Positions 1 through 8,464 of a DNA stretch of 64,000 nt are shown here, piece by piece (the stretch's first letter is position 1; every line of letters begins with the position of its first letter). The notes beneath the pieces are model-generated. The model did no database searches and was not told the DNA's origin. It saw nothing but the letters and a program-made list of their open reading frames with translations. Both the position numbers and the translations under genes were made by a program. Origin of the DNA: Paenibacillus sp. MMS20-IR301 (GTDB lineage: Bacteria > Bacillota > Bacilli > Paenibacillales > Paenibacillaceae); assembly GCF_032302195.1 (NCBI RefSeq), contig NZ_CP135275.1:5152001-5216000 (forward strand), written 5' to 3'.

Positions 1-120
1 AGGATTCCGGTGGCGGCGCCACGGCAAGTCCCGTTTCTGTCCGTGATACCACTCGAGCAGATTACGGCTGAAATACAATTTGGCTGCCTGCTGCGCATCG
101 TGCTGTTCATTCGTTGTCAT
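1..120 (-). CDS. mutY: A/G-specific adenine glycosylase, N-terminal fragment (runs off window edge)
   Basis: The first 40 codons of a gene that reads out of the left edge. The peptide ends in LLEWYHGQKRDLPWRRHRNP, which matches the conserved MutY N-terminus (the (R/K)RDLPWR signature). MutY removes adenine mispaired with 8-oxoguanine in base-excision repair. The ATG at 120 is preceded by AAGGAGAGG, a strong ribosome site at good spacing. The catalytic helix-hairpin-helix and iron-sulfur regions lie outside the window. The family call rests on about 20 residues. Confidence 0.8.
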   Translation of the reverse strand, partial: MTTNEQHDAQQAAKLYFSRNLLEWYHGQKRDLPWRRHRNP

Positions 121-189
121 TATTGCCTCTCCTTGCCTGTTTATTTAACGTACAATATAACCAAGGCATTTCCTTCTATAATTCCTCAG

Positions 190-763
190 CTATATAGGTT
201 GGACTTAAGACTTATAGAAAAGGCTAGACCGCGGCGCGGTAAGTATTGGACTTCCGGCTGCTGCCCGCCCCCAAATTTCTTGATTTAGTTTGCGGCGGAA
301 ATCCGGTGACAAAGCCGAACGCCAGCGCTCTTTCCGGTTCCCAAATCCACTCCGCTGCACATACAACCCAACTCTGCTCTTATGGACACCACAGCTCTTA
401 TTCGCTCAAATCAGGTCATTTGGGCGGGCTTACGGACACGACAGCCCTTATCCGCCGCTTTTTATGGGCAAACTCCACCTTTCCGGTGAAATAACGGCGC
501 TGATGTCCGTAAGACCGACACTCAAGTGCCTTTCCGCAGGCTTAACGTCTCTCATGTCCGTAACGTTTAGCCAGTCACTTGAACAACCGTTGCGTGGCTG
601 GCTACTTTCTTAACAGGGAGCCCATTCAGTCCCTTTACCTGCGCGGCAGCTCATTGTACATGATTTCCGCTTAAAGGTGCGACTTCCGGCCGCTAGCATC
701 ATACAGTTCCAAGATTCCCTTGACTAGCTCTCCGTTTTCTAAAGTTTTATAGTTCAATCTATC
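190..763 (+). repeat. Dispersed intergenic element, copy 1, with imperfect terminal inverted repeats
   Basis: This fills the gap between mutY and acpS. The left end (190-223, starting CTATATAGGTTGGACTTAAG) and the right end (735-763) are imperfect inverted repeats. Inside are two direct modules of the form GGACAC..ACAGC.CTTAT (382-407, 432-455) and two modules in inverted orientation (488-512, 541-563). About 340 bp from 382 onward is clearly similar, by eye, to the inverted copy at 60790-61140. Short open frames inside it are not conserved between copies and have no coding signature. The right end stops 4 bp before the acpS stop codon. Confidence 0.7.
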
Positions 764-767
764 GCTT

Positions 768-1172
768 CTATAATTCCGCCTGCTCCACCCGCTCCACTAC
801 AGCGAAGGCTGAGGCCAATTCGCCGCTGTGCGTAATCGTCAGATGGATGATATGCTGCGCCGCAGAGAGCTGCAGCCGGCCCCAGGCCTCCGCAGACAGC
901 GAAACGACCGGCTTGCCCAGGCTGTCAGGGAGGATCTCGATATCCTGGAATCCCACCGCAGCCCCGATTCCGCAGCCCAGTGCTTTCACGACCGCTTCCT
1001 TGGCCGCAAACCGCCCTGCGGCGAATTCAGCAGCCTTTCCCTTCCGTGCTGCTGCGAGATCACGCTCACTTACTGTCAGAATACGCTGCAAAAATCCGTT
1101 TCCCGCCCCTCTTGACAGTACTGCTGCAATCCGCCGGATTTCCAGCACATCATTTCCGATTCCATAAATCAC
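768..1172 (-). CDS. acpS: Holo-[acyl-carrier-protein] synthase
   Basis: AcpS transfers the 4'-phosphopantetheine arm from CoA to the serine of apo-ACP, activating fatty acid synthesis. The N-terminus MIYGIGND carries the Mg-binding Asp8, and GRFAAKEAVVKAL carries the second metal ligand (Glu59). Length of about 134 residues is typical of the AcpS type. I chose the GTG at 1172 because AAGGAG sits 8 nt upstream and the protein then begins exactly like its family; an upstream GTG at 1181 overlaps that ribosome site. The gene stands alone on its strand, and its 3' end abuts the repeat element at 190-763. Confidence 0.93.
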   Translation of the reverse strand: MIYGIGNDVLEIRRIAAVLSRGAGNGFLQRILTVSERDLAAARKGKAAEFAAGRFAAKEAVVKALGCGIGAAVGFQDIEILPDSLGKPVVSLSAEAWGRLQLSAAQHIIHLTITHSGELASAFAVVERVEQAEL

Positions 1173-1314
1173 AATTCCCACTCCTTATGCTATCCTTAAC
1201 CGCTTTATTAATGGTATGATCTTCATAATCATTATGGATAAATAATATAAATTATAGCCTTATATAGCTCTTCCTGCTATCCGTTTCAAATGATATAGAG
1301 AGGGGACTCAATGG

Positions 1315-2133
1315 ATGAACCGTAATTTCCAGCTGCCCGCCGGAGAAGACGCAGTGCTGCGCTGCTCGCATTTCCCCGCCCGGGATACAGCCAAAAGCCT
1401 GATTGTAATTGCCCACGGTTATAAGGGCTTTAAGGATTGGGGAATGTTTCCTTATGTTGCAGCAGCACTCAGCCAGGAGCATGAGGTAATTACCTTTAAT
1501 TTCTCGCATTCCGGCATCGGAGAAGATCTGCTGAATTTCACCGAACTCGACAAATTCGCCCGCAACACCTATAGCCGCGAAATCAAGGATATGGAAATCC
1601 TGTTATCTTACCTTAGCCAGCACCACAAATTCGGCAGCCTGCCGCTGTTCCTGCTGGGCCATAGCCGCGGGGGCGGCGATTGCCTGCTGTATGCACTGGA
1701 CCATCCGGGAGACGTTACCGGTGTAATCTCCTGGAACGGCATTACCGACCTTGACCTGTTCACGGAAGAACAGAAGGTTGAGATGCGCGGCCGCGGCCGC
1801 GCCTTCGTGCTTAACGGCCGCACCGGACAGCAAATGCCGCTCGACGCCGTACTCCTCGATGACCTGGAGCAGCAGGCTGAGCGCTATAACCTGCTTAAGC
1901 GGCTGTCCGCCTCCAGCTTCCCGGCAGTCCTGATTCAGGGCAGCCGGGATGGTGAACGGCTTCGCCGCGGCTCAGAGCAGCTGACCGGGCTGCGTCCGGA
2001 TATCCCCTGGGTCCAGATTCCCGGCGGCGACCATACCTTCGGAAGTGTACATCCGTTCGCGGGCACGACTCCCCAGCTGGAGCAGGCGATATCCGCCTCG
2101 CTGGAGTTTATCAGCCGGGTTTTGGCCGGATAA
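1315..2133 (+). CDS. Alpha/beta hydrolase, probable serine esterase/peptidase type
   Basis: A 272-residue soluble alpha/beta-hydrolase fold protein. Visible parts are the oxyanion-side HGYKGFKDWG loop near residues 34-43, the nucleophile elbow GHSRGG with Ser117, a later Asp in QGSRDGERL and the catalytic His in GGDHTFG. There is no signal peptide, so it should be cytoplasmic. GAGGGG lies upstream of the ATG; an ATG four bases earlier opens only a four-codon frame. The substrate cannot be deduced. It is monocistronic, with a hairpin terminator about 100 bp downstream facing nadE. Confidence 0.85.
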   Translation: MNRNFQLPAGEDAVLRCSHFPARDTAKSLIVIAHGYKGFKDWGMFPYVAAALSQEHEVITFNFSHSGIGEDLLNFTELDKFARNTYSREIKDMEILLSYLSQHHKFGSLPLFLLGHSRGGGDCLLYALDHPGDVTGVISWNGITDLDLFTEEQKVEMRGRGRAFVLNGRTGQQMPLDAVLLDDLEQQAERYNLLKRLSASSFPAVLIQGSRDGERLRRGSEQLTGLRPDIPWVQIPGGDHTFGSVHPFAGTTPQLEQAISASLEFISRVLAG

Positions 2134-2233
2134 ACCGGCAAGCCTCAGCAGAAGCCCATTGCCATCCGTATTGTCATCTTTATTACCGTCATTATTATTC
2201 GCTATAATGCAGTCACTGCCGCCTGAAAGCCGG

Positions 2234-2283
2234 AACCGCCGGAGCCTCTGTGAACAATCACAGAAGCTCCGGCGGTTCTTTTC
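2234..2283. terminator. Convergent intrinsic terminator between hydrolase and nadE
   Basis: An inverted repeat AACCGCCGGAGC / GCTCCGGCGGTT, with an inner CTGTG/CACAG stem, is followed by TTCTTTT on the plus strand. It lies between two convergent genes. Confidence 0.85.
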
Positions 2284-2398
2284 ATCCAGCAGCATATTAT
2301 TTTCACAATTGAATCACAGACTGAGATAACTGGCCTGCTGCACTTGTGTAACCCTGATCTAGTACACCGGCCCCGCAACACAGTTCCGGTTATACAAC

Positions 2399-3217
2399 TT
2401 AGATCCCCGGTATGACATTACGCTTATGCGCCGTTCTGCGGTAATACGCTTCAAGCTTCTCTGCCACTCCGGCAGGCACTGCTTTGCCCTCCAGATAATC
2501 GCTGTTATCCTCATAGGTCAGGCCAAGCTCCGTCTCATCCGTCTGGCCCGGCCAGAGTCCGGCTGTCGGTGCTTTGGTCACAATATCCGCAGGAACACCA
2601 AGAGCCGCAGCCAGCTGTCGCACCTGCCGTTTGTTCAGTGAAGACAGCGGAGTAATATCAACTGCCCCGTCGCCCCATTTCGTATAAAAGCCTGTTATAG
2701 CTTCGGAAGCATGATCTGTTCCAACGACCAGCAGGTTGTTCTCGAAGGCCAGTGCGTACTGCATAACCATACGTGTTCTCGCCTTCACATTCCCTTTCCC
2801 CTGGTGGGTAATATGGCGGTGCTGCCCCAGCGCCTTCAGGCTGTGCTCGACCTCCAGCGCAATTTCATTCACAGCTTCCTCAATATTGGTCTCCGCGGTG
2901 TGCGTTAAGGCAAAGGCCTTGGCCACAGCATAGCTGTGCTCAATATCCTCCTGCTCGCCGTAAGGCTGGAATACGCCAAGTGTGATATATTCCTGTCCTT
3001 CTTCTGCGGTCAGCTCGTCCGTTGCCAGCTTGCACAGCCCCGCTGCTACAGCACTGTCAATGCCGCCGCTGATGGCGATCAGCAGCCCTTTTGCCCCGGC
3101 CTGACGCGCATACGCTTTCAGAAAATCAACCCGTTTGCGGATCTCCGCCTCGACTTCAATTACCGGCTTGACACCCAAGGCGGCAATAATCTCTTCCTGC
3201 ATACTCACAAGCCACAC
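2399..3217 (-). CDS. nadE: Ammonia-dependent NAD+ synthetase
   Basis: NadE converts nicotinate adenine dinucleotide to NAD+ using ATP and ammonia, the last step of NAD synthesis. The PP-loop pyrophosphatase motif SGGIDS is at residues 50-55. The substrate-binding segments VGTDHASEAITGFYTKWGDG and TKAPTAGLWPGQTDE are intact. At about 270 residues with no nitrilase domain it is the short, ammonia-dependent form. The start is uncertain: GTG at 3217, GTG at 3208 (with GAGGTG 6 nt upstream) and ATG at 3202 are all in frame. The 3208 start fits the ribosome site best. Confidence 0.95.
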   Translation of the reverse strand: MWLVSMQEEIIAALGVKPVIEVEAEIRKRVDFLKAYARQAGAKGLLIAISGGIDSAVAAGLCKLATDELTAEEGQEYITLGVFQPYGEQEDIEHSYAVAKAFALTHTAETNIEEAVNEIALEVEHSLKALGQHRHITHQGKGNVKARTRMVMQYALAFENNLLVVGTDHASEAITGFYTKWGDGAVDITPLSSLNKRQVRQLAAALGVPADIVTKAPTAGLWPGQTDETELGLTYEDNSDYLEGKAVPAGVAEKLEAYYRRTAHKRNVIPGI

Positions 3218-3278
3218 CTCACCCTCATAGGTTGTTGAATCACTTGAATCATTTTTACAGGCCTATATTGTCAGAGAA

Positions 3279-3316
3279 AATCCCGCATAAGCCAAGCGTC
3301 CGGCTGATGCGGGATT
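3279..3316 (-). terminator. Intrinsic terminator after brxB
   Basis: AATCCCGCAT pairs with ATGCGGGATT around an 18-nt loop. On the minus strand the stem is followed by TTTTCT. It separates brxB from nadE. Confidence 0.8.
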
Positions 3317-3337
3317 ATAGATTCCTGAATATAATCT

Positions 3338-3772
3338 CTAGTTGCACAGACGGTCGAAAACATCCTTCAGCTCCGCAGCAATCTCGGCAGCCGAACGGTC
3401 TTCAACGCCATGGCGTTCAATGAAATGAACCAGCTCGCCGTCCTTCAGCAGTGCGATGGATGGTGAGGATGGCGGATACGGAGCGAAATACTCACGCGCC
3501 TTGGCTGTAGCTTCCTTCTCCTGGCCGGCAAACACGGTGAACAGGTGATCCGGAAGGATCTCGTTCTGCAATGCCTGAGCTACTCCAGGACGGCACTGGC
3601 CGGCAGCACAACCGCAGACGGAGTTAATGACTACAAGCGAGGTTCCTTTGGCAACCGGAAAAGCAGCTTCAACATCCTCCGGAGTCAACAGCTCCTGAAA
3701 CCCGATACTTGTCAGATCATCGCGCATAGGCTGAATGGAATCTCTCATATATTGATTAAAAGACATGGACAT
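3338..3772 (-). CDS. brxB: Bacilliredoxin (BrxA/BrxB, YphP/YqiW family)
   Basis: A 144-residue thioredoxin-like protein that removes bacillithiol from mixed disulfides on target proteins after oxidative stress. The diagnostic CGC active site is at residues 53-55, within VCGCAAGQCRPG. The length and the FxEYFAPYPPSSPSIALL-type C-terminal half fit the family well. Whether it is BrxA or BrxB cannot be settled by eye. It is monocistronic with its own terminator. Another bacillithiol-linked protein, YtxJ, is encoded at 46000-46326. Confidence 0.92.
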   Translation of the reverse strand: MSMSFNQYMRDSIQPMRDDLTSIGFQELLTPEDVEAAFPVAKGTSLVVINSVCGCAAGQCRPGVAQALQNEILPDHLFTVFAGQEKEATAKAREYFAPYPPSSPSIALLKDGELVHFIERHGVEDRSAAEIAAELKDVFDRLCN

Positions 3773-3957
3773 TTCTCTGCACTCTCCTTTACCTTTTAAA
3801 TAGTGTGTCAGTAGCCGGAACTATCTGCCGCGTTACTGCACTACTTGCTAACTTTATTATACATACATACTCTGCGAAAGCAAGAGAAGCAGACTGCTGC
3901 AAGCAGGCTTTTCCGGGACGGACTTTCCTCTTCCTCGGAAACTGAATCCCTCTATAT

Positions 3958-5673
3958 TCAGCCGGATTTCTCCGTAATTTCTCCCTTTTCTTCTATAGGA
4001 ATGGTTACGACCACTGAGGTCCCTCTCCCTACCTCGGATTCCACATGAATGGTCCCGTTATGCCGTTCAGCGATGCTGAGGCACAAGGACAGCCCCAGTC
4101 CGGTACCCTGGCTCTTAGTGGTGAAGAACGGAGTGAACAGCTGCTGCAGCTGGCTCTGCGGAATTCCGCTACCGGTGTCGGAAATAATCAGCTGCACAGT
4201 ATCATCATGCACACTGGTCGACAGTGTCAGCACACCCTTCGTATCCATTGCTTCCATGCCGTTGCGGACCAGATTAAGCACCAGCTGCTTGATCTCGCGG
4301 ATATTCAGGCGCAGCAGCGGCATCACCGGGCTGAGCTTCAGCTCCACACTCTGGCCGCGAAGATTGGCATCCGCCCAGATGAGCGGAGTAAGCTCTTCCA
4401 TAATCAGATGAAGCTGAACCGTTTCTTTATCGGATACCCTGCTCTGGGCCAGCGACAAAAAGTCATTGATAATGCTGTTGGCCCGGTCCAGCTCCTCCAT
4501 AACGATATGATAATAGGAATGCAGGTCCTCCGGACTCTTTTCACGCATCAGCTGCAGGAATCCCCGTACTACCGCCATCGGGTTACGGATTTCGTGGGTA
4601 ATCCCGGCAGCCATCTGCCCGACCAGTGTCAGACGTTCGACATTATCGAGCTCGCTGCGGATTTTCTCCTCTTCGGTCAGATCCTGAATGATCACCACAA
4701 TCCCGCTCGGCACATCTGAATCATACTGCAGCGGCGCAGTGAAGACCTGGTAGGTCATGGATTCCAGCTTAATCTTGGCATTGGTGCGCTGTCTGCTCAG
4801 CAGGATTCCCCGCAGGCGTTCGAAGGTAACCTGATCCATCACGCTGCCGAATACCTGCTCTGCCGGCTGGGATAATATAGCTTCTCTGGTTAACTGGGGG
4901 TAATGCAGCCGGATCAGGCTCAGCATATACTCATTCAGCTCTGACACACGGCCGTTATTATCAAAAGACATAATGTTGAGCGGCACTACATTCGTAATCT
5001 GCTGCAGCTTCTCGGATTCCCGCTGGAGCTTCTCGGAAATGCCTTTCATCCGTTCCTTCACCTGCAGCTTGTCCCAGGCCGTTTCAATATATACTATAAA
5101 TAGAGCGCCCAGAATTACAGCCGTCACAATATACGCTCCTGCAAGGAGCGCTTCCCTGTCGAAGGCTTCAAAGATACTCTGGCCATGCAGGCCGGGTATA
5201 ATGACTATAAACAGCATACTGGGAAACAAAGCGCCCCAGAGCATGCTGATTTTGTGGGTGAGCCCCGCTTGCTTGAAGGGCTTCGCCATGCCAAAGAGCA
5301 GCGGGTACAGCAGCATTCCCGTATGCAATACGATTTGATTAAGTCCTGAGGATACTGAGAACAACGCCGTGCATGCAATGAAATAGATTGTCAGATAAGC
5401 GCCTGAACGAAAATTCCCGTACAAGATCCCTATATACGCCGGAAGGATAGCCAGATTCAGATATACTACTCCGAACATTGTCGTCGATAATGCCATGCAG
5501 AGCGTAATGCTCAGTGCACAGCAGATCATGAAAAAAGTCTGGTCATCCGGAAATCTGCGGTTTCTGCGTGTGGAATGGCCTATGTCCAGCCGCCACTGAA
5601 ACAGAAACAGGAAGGTGCACGCAGCCGATATTTGCAATAAAATATCCTTAACTGCATGAATGATTGCAATCAC
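3958..5673 (-). CDS. Membrane sensor histidine kinase with PAS domain (KinB-like)
   Basis: A 571-residue two-component kinase. The first about 200 residues hold six or so hydrophobic segments typical of the 5TM/LYT-type sensor. A PAS-like domain (about 228-330) follows a short coiled-coil stretch. The H-box GITHEIRNPM has His360, and there are N (NLVRNGMEAM), G1 (DTGSGIP), F (FTPFFTT) and G2 (GTGLGLSL) boxes. No response regulator gene is adjacent, which is usual for orphan kinases such as the sporulation kinases of Bacillus. A sporulation role is an inference from architecture only. The gene is transcribed divergently from the flavoprotein at 5850. Confidence 0.88.
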   Translation of the reverse strand: MIAIIHAVKDILLQISAACTFLFLFQWRLDIGHSTRRNRRFPDDQTFFMICCALSITLCMALSTTMFGVVYLNLAILPAYIGILYGNFRSGAYLTIYFIACTALFSVSSGLNQIVLHTGMLLYPLLFGMAKPFKQAGLTHKISMLWGALFPSMLFIVIIPGLHGQSIFEAFDREALLAGAYIVTAVILGALFIVYIETAWDKLQVKERMKGISEKLQRESEKLQQITNVVPLNIMSFDNNGRVSELNEYMLSLIRLHYPQLTREAILSQPAEQVFGSVMDQVTFERLRGILLSRQRTNAKIKLESMTYQVFTAPLQYDSDVPSGIVVIIQDLTEEEKIRSELDNVERLTLVGQMAAGITHEIRNPMAVVRGFLQLMREKSPEDLHSYYHIVMEELDRANSIINDFLSLAQSRVSDKETVQLHLIMEELTPLIWADANLRGQSVELKLSPVMPLLRLNIREIKQLVLNLVRNGMEAMDTKGVLTLSTSVHDDTVQLIISDTGSGIPQSQLQQLFTPFFTTKSQGTGLGLSLCLSIAERHNGTIHVESEVGRGTSVVVTIPIEEKGEITEKSG

Positions 5674-5849
5674 TCCCCAAATTGGACAAAATACCCTTTC
5701 CCCTTAGATTAAAGCATAACCGCGCAGTCCTGACAACGATAATCACAGCATGCAGTGAAAGGCCCCTGGCTACACTGCAGCGGGAATGGTATGATGCCGT
5801 TAGCAGAGTGCCGGACAGAGTGCGTCAACAAGTATAAAGGAGCAGATGG

Positions 5850-7115
5850 ATGAGTAATTATGATGTAATTGTTATTGGCGGCGGCCCCTCCGGGCTGATG
5901 GCCAGCGTAGCCGCAGCAGAGCACGGGGCCGCAGTCCTGCTGGTTGATAAAGGGGCCAAGCTTGGCCGCAAGCTCGGCATATCCGGCGGCGGACGCTGCA
6001 ATGTCACCAACGTTAAGGAAACTCCGGAGCTGATCGCCCATATTCCGGGCAACGGCCGTTTTTTATACAGCTCGTTCGATCATTTCAATAACTATAATAT
6101 TATTGATTTCTTCGAAGGACTGGGCATTGCCCTGAAGGAAGAGGATAACGGGCGGATGTTCCCTGTGTCCGATAAAGCCTCAAGCGTAGTGTCCGCACTG
6201 GTCGGCAAGGTCCGCAGCCTGGGTGTCCAGATTATGACAGACAGTCCGGTCCGCGAGGTGCTCTATGAGGATGGAGCTGTCCGGGGCATCCGTCTGCAAT
6301 CGGGCAAAGCCTACAGTGCAGATTCAGTTATCATCGCCACCGGCGGCAAATCCGTGCCGCAGACCGGCTCTACCGGTGACGGATACCCGTGGGCAGAAGC
6401 CGCAGGGCATTCAATCACGGAGCTGTTTCCGACCGAGGTCCCGATCGTCTCACGCGAGGAATGGATCAAGTCGGGTGAGCTGCAGGGCTTGTCGCTGCGG
6501 GACGTAACCCTTACGGTCTGGAATCCCAAAGGCAAGAAGGTTATTGCCCACCGGGGAGACATGATCTTCACCCATTTCGGCCTCTCCGGCCCGATCGCCC
6601 TGCGCTGCAGCCAGTTTCTGCGCCAGGTTCAGAAGAAATCCGGAAGTGAGACGGTGGAGATGTCCATTGACCTGTTCCCTGATCTGCATCCGCAGGAGGC
6701 CGAGAACATGCTGCTGAACAAGCTGGAGCAGGAGCCCAAAAAGGCGCTCCGCAATTCGCTCAAAGGCCTTCTGCCAGAGCGTCTGATCCCGTTGCTGCTG
6801 GAGAAGGGCGGGCTGGACAGCGAGATCACCGGCCAGCAGCTGCAGCGGGCCGGGCTGCAGGCGCTGGCTGCCCTGGTGAAACGGATGCCGGTGCATGTTC
6901 ATGGAACACGCTCCCTGGCCGAAGCTTTTGTGACCGGGGGCGGAGTGAATCTGAAGGAGCTTGATCCGAAGACGATGGAGTCGAGGCTTACGCAGGGGCT
7001 GTATTTCTGCGGCGAGGTTCTTGATATTCACGGCTACACCGGCGGCTATAACATTACAGCCGCCTTCTCAACCGGTTATACGGCAGGTAAACATGCAGCG
7101 GTGAGGCGAGGATAA
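5850..7115 (+). CDS. HI0933/YhiN-family flavoprotein (NAD(P)/FAD-dependent oxidoreductase)
   Basis: A 421-residue protein of the HI0933-like flavoprotein family. The Rossmann motif VIGGGPSG is at residues 8-15. It is followed by KLGRKLGISGGGRCNVTN, the family signature, and a C-terminal FAD-contact region CGEVLDIHGYTGGYNITAAFSTG. The biochemical reaction of this widespread family is not established. AAAGGAG lies upstream of the ATG. It is monocistronic, ending at a strong bidirectional terminator. Confidence 0.9.
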   Translation: MSNYDVIVIGGGPSGLMASVAAAEHGAAVLLVDKGAKLGRKLGISGGGRCNVTNVKETPELIAHIPGNGRFLYSSFDHFNNYNIIDFFEGLGIALKEEDNGRMFPVSDKASSVVSALVGKVRSLGVQIMTDSPVREVLYEDGAVRGIRLQSGKAYSADSVIIATGGKSVPQTGSTGDGYPWAEAAGHSITELFPTEVPIVSREEWIKSGELQGLSLRDVTLTVWNPKGKKVIAHRGDMIFTHFGLSGPIALRCSQFLRQVQKKSGSETVEMSIDLFPDLHPQEAENMLLNKLEQEPKKALRNSLKGLLPERLIPLLLEKGGLDSEITGQQLQRAGLQALAALVKRMPVHVHGTRSLAEAFVTGGGVNLKELDPKTMESRLTQGLYFCGEVLDIHGYTGGYNITAAFSTGYTAGKHAAVRRG

Positions 7116-7140
7116 ACGCTTCTTGCTTCTTTCCCTGCAT

Positions 7141-7190
7141 ATATAGAACAAGCCTTCCCTCGGATTAACGGAGGAAGGCTTGTTCTATAT
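7141..7190. terminator. Strong bidirectional terminator
   Basis: A near-perfect 18-bp stem (ATATAGAACAAGCCTTCC with GGAAGGCTTGTTCTATAT) sits between the convergent flavoprotein and ecsB genes. Confidence 0.9.
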
Positions 7191-7213
7191 TCAGCTATAC
7201 CCTTAACTCCCCG

Positions 7214-8464
7214 TTACCTGGCAAAACGCATGGCACTGAAGACATTGGCGATGCCGTAGGCAGCGGCAGCCCCGACCGGTACGAAGAGCAGCAGGCCCCA
7301 CCAGCTGTAAGCCGGAATGCAGACTGCTGCAGCACAGAGTACGGCAAACGGCATCAATAGAATAGGCATGGCCTTCGAGCCGGCATCCGCCTTCTGCCCT
7401 TTGGTGAACGGCAGAATGCCGATATAATCATCGCCGGAGAACAGCAGCCAGAACGAGGACAGCCAATAAGCCATAAGTGCTGTCAGTACGGCGAATAGGA
7501 GCCATTTCAGCACGGTAGGAACAATTAAGATTGCGATCAGCGCCACACCTGTAAACTGCAGATACAGCTTAAAGTGTGCCGGATTCCGCAGCAGCCCCTT
7601 GATTGCCGCAGCCGCGAAGCGGCTCTCCGGCTCCTTCGCGGCCAGCAGCGGCTGCGATTTGCGGAAGATCCACGGCTTGTACCGTGTAGGCCGCGGCTTA
7701 TCCAGTACACCGCGCAGCATGATGGCCGCAATCTTCATCCGCTGCTTATAATCTTCACGGACATCATTTATGAAGGTACCGCGCAGCTGCAGACGGGCGC
7801 GGAATGCGGCGGCAGCCACTGCTGCAAAGCCGGCCGCAACCGCAAACAGCTGCAGCGGGCTGTCTTTGTAGACAACTGCAACCCGCAGGTAGATTCCGCA
7901 GGATACAGTGACTGCCGGAATCAGCCAGAGCCAGCGGCGGAAGCCCTGACGCTGCACCTTAACAAGATGGGCCAGCAGTTTGATGCACCAGCTGCTGGTT
8001 ACTGTCAGCGCGAGCAGGCCATAGGCCCCTGCTGCACTTATGCCATAGCCCTTAATCAGAAAGGGCAGCAGCACAGCATAGGCTGCGGCCATTTTCAGGG
8101 AAGTTACAATGAGGCTATAGAGCATCCCCCGCGCGATAATCGTACTGATCCAGTCCTGCCGCTGCCTGAGAAAGAGCAGATCCCCCTCCTGGAGCAGGAG
8201 CACGATCCCTCCGGTCGCAAGCAGCAGTGCAAGCAGTATCGGTGCGGCCATAAACGGTACTGAGCTGATCCAAGCCGGCAGCTCACCTTTCCAGAAGCCA
8301 TAATAGAAACGCCCGCCCAGCAGTCCTCCCGGGATAATGATGTACAGCAGAACTGTCCAGTCCACAGCAGTACGGATAATGGTAGTCTGCTCGCGGAAAT
8401 GTGAGGCCAGCCGGCGCCGGAACAGACTCCCGGCTGTGGAGAAAGCGAAAGAATTTCTGCTCAT
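7214..8464 (-). CDS. ecsB: ABC transporter permease, EcsB family
   Basis: A membrane protein of about 416 residues with many hydrophobic segments, resembling EcsB, the membrane half of the Ecs ABC transporter. In Bacillus subtilis Ecs affects secretion and regulated intramembrane proteolysis. The ATG at 8464 overlaps the ecsA stop codon (ATGA), so the pair is translationally coupled. An upstream TTG at 8482 would add six residues but is less likely. Assignment rests on its partner, length and topology (N-terminal RRRLASHFREQ, typical of EcsB). Confidence 0.85.
   Translation of the reverse strand: MSRNSFAFSTAGSLFRRRLASHFREQTTIIRTAVDWTVLLYIIIPGGLLGGRFYYGFWKGELPAWISSVPFMAAPILLALLLATGGIVLLLQEGDLLFLRQRQDWISTIIARGMLYSLIVTSLKMAAAYAVLLPFLIKGYGISAAGAYGLLALTVTSSWCIKLLAHLVKVQRQGFRRWLWLIPAVTVSCGIYLRVAVVYKDSPLQLFAVAAGFAAVAAAAFRARLQLRGTFINDVREDYKQRMKIAAIMLRGVLDKPRPTRYKPWIFRKSQPLLAAKEPESRFAAAAIKGLLRNPAHFKLYLQFTGVALIAILIVPTVLKWLLFAVLTALMAYWLSSFWLLFSGDDYIGILPFTKGQKADAGSKAMPILLMPFAVLCAAAVCIPAYSWWGLLLFVPVGAAAAYGIANVFSAMRFAR

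Noticed and set aside
10..613. Short plus-strand open frames in the left intergenic region
   Set aside because: They lie within mutY antisense or the repeat element, and the frames are not preserved in copies 2 and 3.
828..1219. Open frames on the plus strand opposite acpS
   Set aside because: They are antisense to a well-supported gene, without ribosome sites, and have Pro/Arg/Ser-rich composition typical of shadow frames in GC-rich DNA.
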